Numbered from the stretch's first letter, positions 52,754-62,484 are shown. The stretch: 64,000 nucleotides of DNA from Bacteroidota bacterium (GCA_002746305.1 NVWV01000006.1:220103-284102); one strand, 5' to 3'. The notes: a model not told the origin generated them from the sequence alone. Made by a program: numbers and translations.

Positions 52754-54871
52754 TTGTTAGTAAACCAACGTATAGCGAGTACCATCCAAATCAATGTAAA
52801 ACAGGTTACTGCTGTTTTAAACCTTTTAAACGAAGGAGCTACCATCCCCTTTATTGCACGTTATAGAAAAGAAGTAACCGGAAGCTTGGATGAAGTAGCC
52901 ATAGAAACGATAGACAATGAGCAGAAAAAGCTCATAGAACTGAAAAAACGTAAAACTTCCATTCTAGATAGACTTGAAGAACTAAAAATCAATAAGCCAA
53001 CACTTATTGACCAAATCAAAAACTGCTACGATGCAAAAGAACTAGAAGACCTCTACCTCCCTTATAAACAAAAAAGAAAGACCAAGGCTTCAGTAGCCAA
53101 AGAGCAAGGATTAGAACCTTTGGCTAAAATTATAATGAGCCAACGCCAAAACGACATCATGGCTCAAGCTTATCGGTTTGCCCGAAATGGTCTAAGTGCA
53201 GATGAAGCTTTAGAAGGTGCTAGACACATCATGGCAGAGTGGATAAGCGAGAGTAGTACGGCTCGTAATTCAGTAAGAACAGCCTATGAAAGACACGCTA
53301 CTCTCGTCTCAAAAGTTGATAAGAAAAGGGAAGGTAAAGCAGACAAGTACAAGGATTATTTTGACTTCAGTCAAAGCGTAAATCGGATTCCAAGTCATCG
53401 ATTTCTGGCTATTCTAAGAGCAGAAAAAGATGGATTACTCAAAGTAAAAATAGAAATTGATAGCGACCGTGCTTTGGAACGACTGGAACGTATCTTTATA
53501 CGTTCCCATTCAGATACTGCAGGTCACATTAAAAAAGCTGTTAAAGACAGTTATAAAAGACTGATATCTCCAAGCATAGAGACTGAAATACGCAAGGATT
53601 CAAAGACCAAAGCAGATATCGAAGCTATTGGCATTTTCGCCAACAATCTAGGTCAGTTACTCATGGCTGCTCCTTTAGGAAGTAAACACATTTTAGCTCT
53701 AGACCCAGGCTTTAGGACAGGATGTAAGTTGACATGTCTTGACGAACAAAGTGAATTAGTCCATCATAGTACCATCTACCCACACCCACCTCAAAACCAA
53801 AAAGACGATGCTCGACATCGCATACTGGGACTAATCAGTAAGCATAATATCAAAGCTATAGCTATTGGCAATGGCACTGCAGGTCGTGAAACTGAACAGT
53901 TTATTAAAAACATCTTACCCAAGGATTTGAACATTGAGGTATATCTGATTAGTGAGGCTGGTGCATCCATTTACTCTGCTAGTGAAGCTGCTCGAGAAGA
54001 ATTTCCAGAGCTTGACTTAACAGTAAGAGGTTCTATTTCAATTGGAAGAAGACTTATAGACCCTTTGGCTGAACTGGTTAAAATCGAACCAAAGAACATT
54101 GGTGTTGGTCAATACCAGCATGATGTGGATCAAAACATGCTCAAGTCCAGTCTAGACAATGTAGTAAGTTTTGCGGTAAATAAGGTAGGAGTAAATGTAA
54201 ACACGGCAAGTAAGCATTTACTACAACACGTTGCAGGACTAGGACCTAAACTTGCTCAAAATATTGTAGACTACAGAAATACTAACGGCAGCTTTAAAAC
54301 CATAGATACTTTGAAAAAAGTAAAGGGTTACGGAGCTAAGGCCTATGAACAATCTGCGGGTTTTTTGCGAATTGTCAATGGGAACAACCCCTTGGATTCA
54401 AGTGCTGTGCATCCAGAAAGCTATGCTCTTGTGAATCAAATGGCTTCTAGAAGCAACTTAAAAGTCACACAGCTTATAGGCAATGAAGTTGCTACCAAAC
54501 AAATTAACATTCAAGACTTTGTCACCGATACTGTTGGACTACCTACACTTACGGATATCATTTCCGAACTTAAAAAACCTGGACTAGACCCAAGAGGTGT
54601 TGCAAAGACTATTGAGTTCGATGATAGAATCCGTGATATTAAAGACGTCCGAGTAGGAATGACACTTCAAGGAAAGATAACCAACCTAACCAAGTTTGGG
54701 GCCTTTGTAGATATAGGAGTAAAGGAGAACGGCCTCATTCATATCTCTCAAATATCGGACAACCGTATTTCGGACCCAGCAGAGGTGCTAAGTCTCGAAC
54801 AAGTGGTCACCACAAGAGTTATAGATGTAGACTTAGTAAGAAAGAGAATTGCTTTGAGCATGAAAGCTTAG
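52754..54871 (+). CDS. tex: Tex-family RNA-binding transcription accessory protein
   Basis: The 705-residue protein has the full Tex layout: N-terminal helical domain with LLNEGATIPFIARYRKEVTG (about 20-39), a YqgF-like RNase H fold domain near 320-440 (ILALDPGFRTGCKLTCLD), tandem helix-hairpin-helix motifs (SKHLLQHVAGLGPKLAQNIV), and a C-terminal S1 domain (MTLQGKITNLTKFGAFVDIG). Tex binds nucleic acid and affects transcription. The start is a TTG; the conserved N-terminus leaves little choice. Confidence 0.95.
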   Translation: MLVNQRIASTIQINVKQVTAVLNLLNEGATIPFIARYRKEVTGSLDEVAIETIDNEQKKLIELKKRKTSILDRLEELKINKPTLIDQIKNCYDAKELEDLYLPYKQKRKTKASVAKEQGLEPLAKIIMSQRQNDIMAQAYRFARNGLSADEALEGARHIMAEWISESSTARNSVRTAYERHATLVSKVDKKREGKADKYKDYFDFSQSVNRIPSHRFLAILRAEKDGLLKVKIEIDSDRALERLERIFIRSHSDTAGHIKKAVKDSYKRLISPSIETEIRKDSKTKADIEAIGIFANNLGQLLMAAPLGSKHILALDPGFRTGCKLTCLDEQSELVHHSTIYPHPPQNQKDDARHRILGLISKHNIKAIAIGNGTAGRETEQFIKNILPKDLNIEVYLISEAGASIYSASEAAREEFPELDLTVRGSISIGRRLIDPLAELVKIEPKNIGVGQYQHDVDQNMLKSSLDNVVSFAVNKVGVNVNTASKHLLQHVAGLGPKLAQNIVDYRNTNGSFKTIDTLKKVKGYGAKAYEQSAGFLRIVNGNNPLDSSAVHPESYALVNQMASRSNLKVTQLIGNEVATKQINIQDFVTDTVGLPTLTDIISELKKPGLDPRGVAKTIEFDDRIRDIKDVRVGMTLQGKITNLTKFGAFVDIGVKENGLIHISQISDNRISDPAEVLSLEQVVTTRVIDVDLVRKRIALSMKA

Positions 54872-54893
54872 CTCTTTGCAAATGGTAAAGAAC

Positions 54894-54901
54894 TACCTTT
54901 G
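54894..54901 (+). promoter_or_regulatory. -7 promoter box (TACCTTTG) of the DEAD-box helicase gene
   Basis: TACCTTTG, a full match, ends 7 bp before the ATG at 54909, so the leader would be nearly absent. It also rules out the in-frame starts upstream. Confidence 0.6.
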
Positions 54902-54908
54902 CCCGCTC

Positions 54909-56264
54909 ATGGAGTCTTTTGAAGAATTAAACGTTAGTAGACAACTGCTCAATGCAATAGAGGATCTTGGCTTTAAAAAGCCAACTCCCATTCAGGAAGA
55001 AGCCTATCCTGTAGTTATGTCTGGAACAAACATTGTCGGTATAGCTCAAACAGGTACGGGTAAAACACTGGCATATATGCTTCCTATTTTACAAGAGATT
55101 AAGTTCTCCAAAGACTATAAACCAACTGTAATTATTCTTGTTCCTACTCGGGAATTAGTTGTACAAGTAGTAGAGCAAATTGAGCTTTTCACCAAATACA
55201 TGAGTACACGAGTTCTAGGTGTATTTGGCGGTGTCAATATTAAAACTCAAATGGGTGTACTAACACAAGGTGTAGATATCGTTGTGGGAACCCCAGGCAG
55301 ATTATATGACTTAGCGATCAACCGTTCTCTCCTACTCCAAAATGTAAAAAAGCTAGTAATTGATGAGGTGGATGTAATGTTAGACTTGGGTTTCCGCTTT
55401 CAGCTCAACAACATCTTCGAGCTATTGCCAACTAAACGTCAGAATATTATGTTTTCGGCAACCATGACGAATGATGTAGAGATTCTGATTAATGACAACT
55501 TTATAGATCCCAAACAAATTGCAATAGCACTAAGCGGGACTCCTTTGGATAATATCTCTCAATCTAAATATCCAGTCGAAAATTTTTACACCAAAGTAAA
55601 TCTACTCATTCACTTATTAAAAGACAAAGAAACCTATACTAAGATACTGGTTTTCATTGATAGTAAGAAAAATGCAGATCGTCTCTTTGAAGCCTTGGAA
55701 CAAGATTTTTGGAATGAATTAGGTGTAATACATTCAAATAAAAGTCAGAACAATAGAATGGCAACCATTGAACGTTTTAATGATAACAATTCTCGAATTC
55801 TTATTGCAACCGACGTTATTGCTCGTGGACTTGATCTAGATGACATTTCACATGTATTCAATTTTGATACACCCAAGTTTCCAGAGAACTACATGCATAG
55901 AATCGGCCGTACAGGACGTGCAGAGAAAAAGGGAGAATCTGTACTATTTTATACTGAAAATGAGGAAAAATGGACTACATCCATCGAAGAATTAATGGAT
56001 TATATCATACCGCCAAATGACTTCCCAAATGAGGTGGTAATCAGTAAGCAACTCACTCTGGATGAGCAGCCTAGAATCCTAGAAAATAACCTCCTCAAAA
56101 AGACGACAAGAGTTGCAGGACCAAGCTTTCACGAGAAGAAGGATAAGAATAAAAAAACTACAAATGTGGGTGGTGGGCAAAAAATAAAGCTCAAGAAAGC
56201 AAAGAAGTATAAGAAGCCGATTACTCGTGGTAGCAAACAGATGAATCAAAAGAAAAGAAAATAA
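54909..56264 (+). CDS. DEAD-box RNA helicase (DEVD variant)
   Basis: The 451-residue helicase unwinds structured RNA using ATP. Motifs in order: Q motif region (FKKPTPIQEEAY), Walker A AQTGTGKT, PTRELVVQ, TPGRL, motif II DEVD in place of DEAD, SATMT, a C-terminal RecA domain with IATDVIARGLDLDDISHVFN and HRIGRTGRA. A basic C-terminal tail (KKAKKYKKPITRGSKQ) should bind RNA. The gene is 61 bp before the cold-shock gene, suggesting a shared role in RNA handling. Confidence 0.92.
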   Translation: MESFEELNVSRQLLNAIEDLGFKKPTPIQEEAYPVVMSGTNIVGIAQTGTGKTLAYMLPILQEIKFSKDYKPTVIILVPTRELVVQVVEQIELFTKYMSTRVLGVFGGVNIKTQMGVLTQGVDIVVGTPGRLYDLAINRSLLLQNVKKLVIDEVDVMLDLGFRFQLNNIFELLPTKRQNIMFSATMTNDVEILINDNFIDPKQIAIALSGTPLDNISQSKYPVENFYTKVNLLIHLLKDKETYTKILVFIDSKKNADRLFEALEQDFWNELGVIHSNKSQNNRMATIERFNDNNSRILIATDVIARGLDLDDISHVFNFDTPKFPENYMHRIGRTGRAEKKGESVLFYTENEEKWTTSIEELMDYIIPPNDFPNEVVISKQLTLDEQPRILENNLLKKTTRVAGPSFHEKKDKNKKTTNVGGGQKIKLKKAKKYKKPITRGSKQMNQKKRK

Positions 56265-56289
56265 AACCCCTATCTCCTGTTTAAACGAT

Positions 56290-56297
56290 TACCTTTG
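56290..56297 (+). promoter_or_regulatory. -7 promoter box (TACCTTTG) of the cold-shock gene
   Basis: TACCTTTG followed by TG, a full match to TAnnTTTG, 28 bp before the ATG at 56326. Confidence 0.55.
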
Positions 56298-56325
56298 TGC
56301 CTTTATTATTTAATATTACAATACA

Positions 56326-56517
56326 ATGAACAAAGGAACAGTAAAATTCTTCAACGATGAAAAAGGCTTCGGTTTTATCACCCCTGAGGATGGAAGTAAA
56401 GATGTTTTCGTACACAAAACAGGTACAAGAACTAGAATCTCTGAAGGAGACCAAGTATCTTATGAAGTAGAAGATGGTCAAAAAGGACCAAATGCAGTAA
56501 ATGTAGAGTTGGTATAA
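56326..56517 (+). CDS. Cold-shock domain protein (CspA family)
   Basis: The 63-residue protein is one cold-shock OB fold with RNP1 KGFGFI and RNP2 VFVHKT. It binds single-stranded RNA/DNA and may act as an RNA chaperone. It has its own promoter and a strong terminator. Confidence 0.95.
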   Translation: MNKGTVKFFNDEKGFGFITPEDGSKDVFVHKTGTRTRISEGDQVSYEVEDGQKGPNAVNVELV

Positions 56518-56545
56518 ACATTTACTAATAAAATTTTTACAATGG

Positions 56546-56576
56546 AAGGCTCTCGCTACTGCGAGGGCCTTTTTTA
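56546..56576 (+). terminator. Rho-independent terminator of the cold-shock gene
   Basis: AAGGC-T-CTCGC (56546-56556) pairs with GCGAG-G-GCCTT (56561-56571) around a TACT loop, with one GU pair, followed by T-rich sequence. Confidence 0.9.
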
Positions 56577-56581
56577 ATGCT

Positions 56582-56589
56582 TAAATTTG
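56582..56589 (+). promoter_or_regulatory. -7 promoter box (TAAATTTG) of the VF530 gene
   Basis: TAAATTTG is a full match, ending 6 bp before the GTG start at 56596; another near-leaderless arrangement. Confidence 0.55.
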
Positions 56590-56595
56590 TAGTAA

Positions 56596-56844
56596 GTGAA
56601 AAGAAACGAAGACAAGGAGCAGGAACAACTCAACAATCCATTACACGGAGTAAAGCTAAAAGAGGTTCTTGAGTTTCTGATAAGTTATTACGGCTGGGAC
56701 GGTCTAGGGGATAAAATAGATATTAATTGCTTTCAAAGTAACCCAAGCATGGGCAGCAGCCTTAAGTTCTTAAGAAGGACTCCTTGGGCACGAGCTAAAG
56801 TTGAAAAACTCTATCTAGACTCCATCCCGAAATTTAAAAAATAA
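56596..56844 (+). CDS. VF530 family (DUF2132) DNA-binding protein
   Basis: The 82-residue protein matches the VF530 family: NPLHGVKLKEVLEFLISYYG, INCFQSNPSMGSSLKFLRRT, PWARAKVEKLY. The family is a small helical fold proposed to bind DNA. The start is GTG, placed by the conserved N-terminus and the promoter box. Its TAA overlaps the ATG of the next gene (TAATG). Confidence 0.88.
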   Translation: MKRNEDKEQEQLNNPLHGVKLKEVLEFLISYYGWDGLGDKIDINCFQSNPSMGSSLKFLRRTPWARAKVEKLYLDSIPKFKK

Positions 56845-57368
56845 TGGCCTCAATATTTGGACATTCATTAGCTGCAATTGCCCTTGGCAAGTCTTTTTCA
56901 GAAGAACTGCGTAAACCTAAGTTTTGGATTCTCGGCATTCTCTGCTCTATAGTACCTGATGCAGATGTGATAGGATTTAAATTCGGTATCCCTTACAACT
57001 CCTTTTGGGGGCATAGAGGATTCACCCACTCCCTATTTTTCGCAGTTCTATTTGGAATCTTACTAGCATATACCTTTTACAAAGTAAAAAGACCACTTCT
57101 AGCTTTATACTTTACACTATGCGTAGCGTCGCATACAGTACTGGATGCTATGACCAGTGGCGGACTTGGAGTGGCCTTCTTCTCGCCCTTTGAAAATTCA
57201 AGATACTTTCTTCCATGGACACCTATACAAGTTTCTCCTCTGCGAATGAAGCAATTTTTTAGTGAGTGGGGTCTAGAGGTAATCAAAAGCGAACTGATTT
57301 GGATTGGGATTCCTTTTGTTCTTCTACTACTAATCGTAAAACTGATTCAACGAGCGACAACAAACTAA
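56844..57368 (+). CDS. Membrane-bound metal-dependent hydrolase (YdjM/DUF457 type)
   Basis: The 174-residue protein has four to five membrane segments and the conserved metal-site residues of the family: HSLAAIALG, VPDADVIGF, HRGFTHSLFF, SHTVLDAMTSGG. Family members are inner-membrane hydrolases of unknown substrate; some are LexA-controlled, but no LexA site is evident here. It is coupled to the VF530 gene, and the 158-residue gene follows after 1 bp. Confidence 0.87.
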   Translation: MASIFGHSLAAIALGKSFSEELRKPKFWILGILCSIVPDADVIGFKFGIPYNSFWGHRGFTHSLFFAVLFGILLAYTFYKVKRPLLALYFTLCVASHTVLDAMTSGGLGVAFFSPFENSRYFLPWTPIQVSPLRMKQFFSEWGLEVIKSELIWIGIPFVLLLLIVKLIQRATTN

Positions 57369-57369
57369 G

Positions 57370-57846
57370 ATGAAAGCAGTACCAATTACTAAGATTAAAA
57401 AAGAACTCCAACACCTTAGTCAAGAGGAGCTGGTAGAAATTCTACTCCGAGTGGGGAAATATAAGGTTGAGAACAAAGAATTACTTACCTATCTACTCTT
57501 TGAAGCCAGTGATGAGGATGGATATATTGAAGTTGTAAAAGAGTACATTGATGAACAGTTTGAATTGGTTAACCTTCAGAATTATTACTATATCAAAAAG
57601 AGTGTACGCAAAATTTTAAGAACCGTTAAGAAGTATGTTAAGTACTCCAAAAAGACAGAAACGGAAGCATCCTTGCTCATTCATTTTTGTAGAAGACTAA
57701 AAGAGATGGAGCCATCTTACAGAAACAATACTGTACTTACCAATATGTTTGATAGACAACTTGGATTGGCAGAAAAAACGATTGCTAAAATGCACGAAGA
57801 CCTACAATATGACTATAAACTAGAACTCGAGGAACTATTCTCTTAA
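57370..57846 (+). CDS. Conserved helical protein of unknown function
   Basis: The 158-residue protein is highly charged and helical (IKKELQHLSQEELVEILLRV, VRKILRTVKKYVKYSKKTE) with no membrane segment or signal peptide. It lies 1 bp after the hydrolase gene in a three-gene run. I do not recognise a family. The basic helical middle could bind nucleic acid. Confidence 0.7.
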   Translation: MKAVPITKIKKELQHLSQEELVEILLRVGKYKVENKELLTYLLFEASDEDGYIEVVKEYIDEQFELVNLQNYYYIKKSVRKILRTVKKYVKYSKKTETEASLLIHFCRRLKEMEPSYRNNTVLTNMFDRQLGLAEKTIAKMHEDLQYDYKLELEELFS

Positions 57847-57929
57847 ATCGAAAACAATAAAAATTACTCGAAAAGTGTAACTTTTATTTCAATCGGCGTT
57901 ATACAGATGAAAACCATCCGCATAATAAA

Positions 57930-59615
57930 ATGAAAAAAAACACTCTTAACCTAACTCTTCCCCTTTTAGTACTTCTTCTAATCGTTGTATTTGTTTTACC
58001 ACTCGAAACAAATGCCCAAAATACTGACAAAACACTTGTACGAATAGAAACGCCTAAGTTTTCAAAGGTTCACTTTGATAAGAACTATCTGTACATTCCA
58101 ATGAACTTTAATCAAGCAGAAGCTACAAAAAAGATAAAATCAATTAATATAAACGAGGTTATTAGCATATCGCTGATTTACTCTCAGTATAGAGCATCTG
58201 CAAGGTTTGATCAACTTGCTTTGAATGATAGTAGGACTGCAGAGCTTTTTAAACTAATCCCTGGCCTTAAAAACAACAAAAATATCAACTGGTACTGGGT
58301 AGCCCAAACAGGATGCACTAGCCCTGAAGCATGCTCTGACTATTTTCATGGATTTGAGATTCGAGTGGCTTCTGCAGATGAAGTAAAAACACGTGAATTC
58401 GAAAGTGACCAACTAGAATACTACACTAACATTCACCTCAATAAAGCAAAGTTAGAAGAGCATATTGAGTCCATATCTCATATCCATAAGACTGAACTTA
58501 TTCGTATATGCGATACTACCTATACAGAGTATCGTGACATTAAAAACCGAACAGGAAGGTTTAAATCTAAGAATCACAAATCAAGAAAGAACTTTCTAAA
58601 ACTAGTCAATAAGAAACTAAATAAAGACCTTCTAGAGATTAACATGTATTTGAGTGATCGGAATAGACTAGAGTCCATTGATGGAATGTCAAAACCTGAA
58701 GCATACAAACTTTTCATACAAATGAGAAAGGACTTCTATATAACTTCGTCTCGGATAAATAGAAAAAAATATAAAACACATTTTGTGATATCCCTTAATC
58801 GGAACAGACGAGGTAAGGTGAAGAGTTATAGCATATATGCAGAACCAATCGATAAAAATAAACAACGAATAGAAATGCCAGAATATCGTATTGACTATAG
58901 ACGCAATATTCGTTGTTATGATCTTGATACCACAACAACATACCCAAATCCAACCTATGTTCAATACGATGATGTAGTAACACAAGTTCTGGATAGAAAC
59001 ACACAATGGAGACACTGCCTCGTAGCAACTGACGTAACAGGAAGTATGTACGCATATTTGGGACAGTTTCTTGCCTGGCATAAGCTCAACCTGAATAGAG
59101 AAGGGCAAAATTTCGACTTTATATTTTTTAATGACGGAAATAATATGAGGGACGCATTGAAAATACCTGGCAGAGTTGGAGGTACCTTCTACGTGCATTC
59201 TGAGAACTACAAAGACATCAAAAAAGCATGTCAAAAAGCTCAACGCTCTGGAGGAGGAGGTGATGGCCCAGAAAACAACATTGAAGCTGTAATTAAAGGT
59301 ATCAATAGAAATCCTTCGGTACGCGAAGTAATAATGATAGCTGACAATTGGGCAACTCCAAGAGATTTATCCCTGCTTAGGAGGGTAAAAAAGCCCATTC
59401 ACATTATATTATGTGGTGCTACAAATGGTGTAAACCAAGAGTACTTGAACATGGCTTTGGAAAATGGAGGTACAGTTCACACAATAGAAGATGATCTGAC
59501 AGAACTAGCCAAAGTAAATGAAGGAGAATCCATTAGAATCGGCAATTTTAACTACACCATAAAAGGAGGGAAATTTGTCAAAGAAAACATCTCCAAGTAT
59601 ACTAAGGTAGACTAA
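57930..59615 (+). CDS. Exported protein with VWA-like domain (DVTGSM site)
   Basis: The 561-residue protein has an N-terminal signal or anchor (LTLPLLVLLLIVVFVLPLETNAQ). Residues 30-350 are unassigned and basic in the middle (about 195-300). A von Willebrand A-like domain covers about 365-535. Its metal site reads CLVATDVTGSMYAYLG (DxTxS form of MIDAS), with later GGGGDGPENNIEAV and VIMIADN. It may bind a ligand through Mg2+ at the cell surface. No TonB, T9SS or chaperone gene is adjacent. Confidence 0.7.
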   Translation: MKKNTLNLTLPLLVLLLIVVFVLPLETNAQNTDKTLVRIETPKFSKVHFDKNYLYIPMNFNQAEATKKIKSININEVISISLIYSQYRASARFDQLALNDSRTAELFKLIPGLKNNKNINWYWVAQTGCTSPEACSDYFHGFEIRVASADEVKTREFESDQLEYYTNIHLNKAKLEEHIESISHIHKTELIRICDTTYTEYRDIKNRTGRFKSKNHKSRKNFLKLVNKKLNKDLLEINMYLSDRNRLESIDGMSKPEAYKLFIQMRKDFYITSSRINRKKYKTHFVISLNRNRRGKVKSYSIYAEPIDKNKQRIEMPEYRIDYRRNIRCYDLDTTTTYPNPTYVQYDDVVTQVLDRNTQWRHCLVATDVTGSMYAYLGQFLAWHKLNLNREGQNFDFIFFNDGNNMRDALKIPGRVGGTFYVHSENYKDIKKACQKAQRSGGGGDGPENNIEAVIKGINRNPSVREVIMIADNWATPRDLSLLRRVKKPIHIILCGATNGVNQEYLNMALENGGTVHTIEDDLTELAKVNEGESIRIGNFNYTIKGGKFVKENISKYTKVD

Positions 59616-59620
59616 GGCTG

Positions 59621-60241
59621 TTACCAGAAGAATTTACCGTACCGCACTCCTACATGAATACCTAGTCCCGACACGTCTGTATTCCTAACTCCTCTGTACG
59701 CAAAAGTTTCTGGAACGTACAAGTATGCTAGCCCAGCGTTTACACGCCATCGTTCGGCTATATTAATCTCTATCTTGACAGCAGGTTGAATATAGAAATA
59801 ATATTTCTCATTATACGGGAAGGATGCTGCTCCATTTGCATCTAATTCTCTCCAGTCATAGTACGTCTCTCCTACTCCACTAGCTATAGGAATTGTAAAA
59901 TGGACTTTATTATTTGGCTTTATCATGTACTCATAAAAAAGCCCCGTAAGCACATTTTTTAAATAGACAGAACTGTCACTTTCAAAGCTTGGAGAAAACT
60001 TATTTACAGTACTGCTAAATGTAAATCCAATGGCATTATTTGGATTCCAAACAACAGCTCCTTTTACGCCAAGTCCTAGTGTATTTTGATCTGTAATTTG
60101 TCTAAATTGGCTATTTCCCTCAAAGAAAAAGCTAAGGTCTGGAACCTTGCTAAACGGATGCCATTTTTCTTTTTTCTTCTGCTGACCAAATGAGATTTGA
60201 AAAGCAAAAAGAGTTAAGACCAGTACAAGTATCTTTTTCAT
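59621..60241 (-). CDS. Outer-membrane beta-barrel protein
   Basis: From the ATG at 60239-60241 (signal peptide MKKILVLVLTLFAFQISFGQ) the product has 206 residues. Alternating strands end in GIHVGVRYGKFFW with a C-terminal aromatic, as in outer-membrane barrels. An upstream ATG would bury the signal peptide. It is preceded at 35 bp by another barrel gene on the same strand. Confidence 0.75.
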   Translation of the reverse strand: MKKILVLVLTLFAFQISFGQQKKKEKWHPFSKVPDLSFFFEGNSQFRQITDQNTLGLGVKGAVVWNPNNAIGFTFSSTVNKFSPSFESDSSVYLKNVLTGLFYEYMIKPNNKVHFTIPIASGVGETYYDWRELDANGAASFPYNEKYYFYIQPAVKIEINIAERWRVNAGLAYLYVPETFAYRGVRNTDVSGLGIHVGVRYGKFFW

Positions 60242-60276
60242 TATTCTAAAATCAAGTAATTTGCCTTCCAATAATT

Positions 60277-60996
60277 TTAGAATGTAGATGTTGGTGCAAG
60301 ATAACCAACGCCCAGTAATGGTGTAAGCGGTGTCTTATGTCTGAATCTTTTGTTATTTAACCACAATGCTTTGTCTGTAGTAATTTCACTGAAATAGAAG
60401 GAAACCCCTGCTTTTCCGTAAAAATCACTATTGTCAAATATATATCTACCATACAACTCTGAATTTAGTGTTCCTATATCATTATCACTTACCAGTAATA
60501 GGTTAAATCGAGTCGGTTTAGCAGTTGTAGTTGAAACACCTTCCAACGGTTCGTATAAATTTACAGTTTGACTTCCTCCAAGCGTAAATCCCAATAAATC
60601 AATATCAAAACCAACACCAAGATTATCGTCTATGGCATACTCAAAAAACACAGCTAGATTCACCGAATGTGTTACAATCTTAGGAACATTCAACGTATCA
60701 ATATTCTCCAAAATATTGGGCCGAAACATAGCTTGTGGCCCTACAACACCTGAGGTTAATCGAGCTGGAGCAGTAGAAAACTGCTTATCTTTTGCAACAA
60801 AAGTATTGAGTCTAAGTGCAATACCTATCTTAAACTTTGCATCATTTATATAGTTTATATTAGATGCCGTACCCAAAAATTGTCCTCTATTGGCACCTAC
60901 TGTTGCTTCCCATGCAGAGTATGCATTAGATGAAGATTGTGCGTTTGAGGTGAGTACAATTATCAGACAAACACTTAAAAAAAGCATCTTTTTCAT
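60277..60996 (-). CDS. Outer-membrane beta-barrel protein
   Basis: From the ATG at 60994-60996 the product has 239 residues with signal peptide MKKMLFLSVCLIIVLTSNAQ. Strand-like stretches (FFEYAIDDNLGVGFDIDLLG, FNLLLVSDNDIGTLNSELYG) suggest a barrel ending GVGYLAPTSTF. It lies 42 bp after nhaC and may be read through with it. An ATG 36 bp upstream would bury the signal peptide. Confidence 0.7.
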   Translation of the reverse strand: MKKMLFLSVCLIIVLTSNAQSSSNAYSAWEATVGANRGQFLGTASNINYINDAKFKIGIALRLNTFVAKDKQFSTAPARLTSGVVGPQAMFRPNILENIDTLNVPKIVTHSVNLAVFFEYAIDDNLGVGFDIDLLGFTLGGSQTVNLYEPLEGVSTTTAKPTRFNLLLVSDNDIGTLNSELYGRYIFDNSDFYGKAGVSFYFSEITTDKALWLNNKRFRHKTPLTPLLGVGYLAPTSTF

Positions 60997-61038
60997 TTGA
61001 GGATGAACGAATAAGTAGTGTATTCCTTTCATAATAAT

Positions 61039-62484
61039 TTAATTACTTTGTTTTTTTAATTGTGCAATTTTTATTTTAAATGCTGCAAAAAGTAAAGTCA
61101 TAAATGGACTGAGATAATTAAAAATAGCATATCCGATATACTCACCTACCCCAACACCCAACACCCCACTCTGATATGCTCCGCATGTATTCCATGGAAT
61201 AAGAGCAGAAGTTACTGTTCCACTATCCTCCAATGTTCTACTTAAATTCTCAGGAGCAAGACCTTTATCTTCATATGCTTTTTCAAACATTTTACCGGGT
61301 ATCACAATGGCTAAATACTGGTCGCTCGCGGTAAGGTTTATAGCCAAACAACTTGCTACAGTACTTGCAAAAAGTCCAAAAACTGAACTAGCCAAACCAA
61401 GTAGGGCTTTACTAATTCTGCTTAACGCACCAATAGCTTCCATAATTCCGCCAAAAACCATTGCACATATGATTAGCCAGACTGTTCCCAACATCCCCTT
61501 CATTCCTCCAGCAGAGAATAGGTCATTCAGCATCACATTGGACGTTTCTATGTCTATACCTGTTGTTATGGCAGTCATTAGCTGCTTGTAGCTGGCTATG
61601 GCCCCTGTCTCCATTATGCCACCTTGAAAAATAAGAGCAAATAGACATCCCAATAAAGTACCTGCAAGTAAGGCTACTACTGGGTTTGTTTTTTTTATAA
61701 TTAGAACTACAACTAGTACCGGCACTAAGAATAACCACGGTGTTATGTTAAATTTATCTTGAATTGCCGTCAATAATACTTCCGTACCTTGTATAGAAGA
61801 AACGTCATAACTAAGGCTGTAAAATGTAAAGATAATTAGTGTGATAATGATACTGGGGACTGTAGTATATGCCATATATCGAATATGTGTAAACAGCTTG
61901 GTCCCTGACATTGCAGCCGCAAGATTTGTAGTATCACTCAATGGACTCATCTTATCTCCAAAATAAGCCCCACTTATTACTGCTCCGGCGACTACTCCAG
62001 CGGGTAGACCAATAGCCTTTCCTATAGCAATTAAAGCTATCCCTATGGTCGCAGAGGTTGTCCATGAACTACCTGTGGCTATTGAAATAATAGCGGCTAT
62101 GACAACTGCCGTTGGTAAAAATATGGCTGGGTTAATCAGTTTTATACCATAAAATATCATTGCGGGAATAACTCCACTAACAAGCCAGGATGCAGCTAAT
62201 GAACCAACCAAAAGAAGAATAATAATAGCTCCAGTTACTGACTTAATATTACTTCCTACATTCTCCAGCATGGTATCCAAACTAACTTTATTGAAATAAC
62301 CAATAAGGGCAGCCACCGCTCCCCCGAGTAAAAGAATAAACTGATTGCTCCCACTTATTGCATCATCTCCGAACACATACACATTGAAAGCTAGCATAAT
62401 CACTAACGCAAAAACAGGAATAAGTGCTTCCCAAATATTCAACTCTTTGTTCTTAACTATTTTGGTTTCAGGCATTGGTTTCAA
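61039..62484 (-). CDS. nhaC: Na+/H+ antiporter NhaC
   Basis: The 481-residue inner-membrane protein has about 12 segments and NhaC signatures: ATGSSWTTSATIGIALIAIG, GAVISGAYFGDKMSPLSDTTNLAAA and the C-terminal NTCGAYQSGVLGVGVGEYI. It exchanges sodium for protons and suits a marine or salty habitat. Two in-frame ATGs lie within the first four codons; the difference is not decisive. Confidence 0.93.
   Translation of the reverse strand: MKPMPETKIVKNKELNIWEALIPVFALVIMLAFNVYVFGDDAISGSNQFILLLGGAVAALIGYFNKVSLDTMLENVGSNIKSVTGAIIILLLVGSLAASWLVSGVIPAMIFYGIKLINPAIFLPTAVVIAAIISIATGSSWTTSATIGIALIAIGKAIGLPAGVVAGAVISGAYFGDKMSPLSDTTNLAAAMSGTKLFTHIRYMAYTTVPSIIITLIIFTFYSLSYDVSSIQGTEVLLTAIQDKFNITPWLFLVPVLVVVLIIKKTNPVVALLAGTLLGCLFALIFQGGIMETGAIASYKQLMTAITTGIDIETSNVMLNDLFSAGGMKGMLGTVWLIICAMVFGGIMEAIGALSRISKALLGLASSVFGLFASTVASCLAINLTASDQYLAIVIPGKMFEKAYEDKGLAPENLSRTLEDSGTVTSALIPWNTCGAYQSGVLGVGVGEYIGYAIFNYLSPFMTLLFAAFKIKIAQLKKQSN

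Noticed and set aside
52749..52756. TAGATTTG as a promoter box for tex
   Set aside because: It matches TAnnTTTG but contains the TTG start codon of tex, and no in-frame start follows that keeps the conserved N-terminus. It is probably a chance match; the true promoter is likely upstream.
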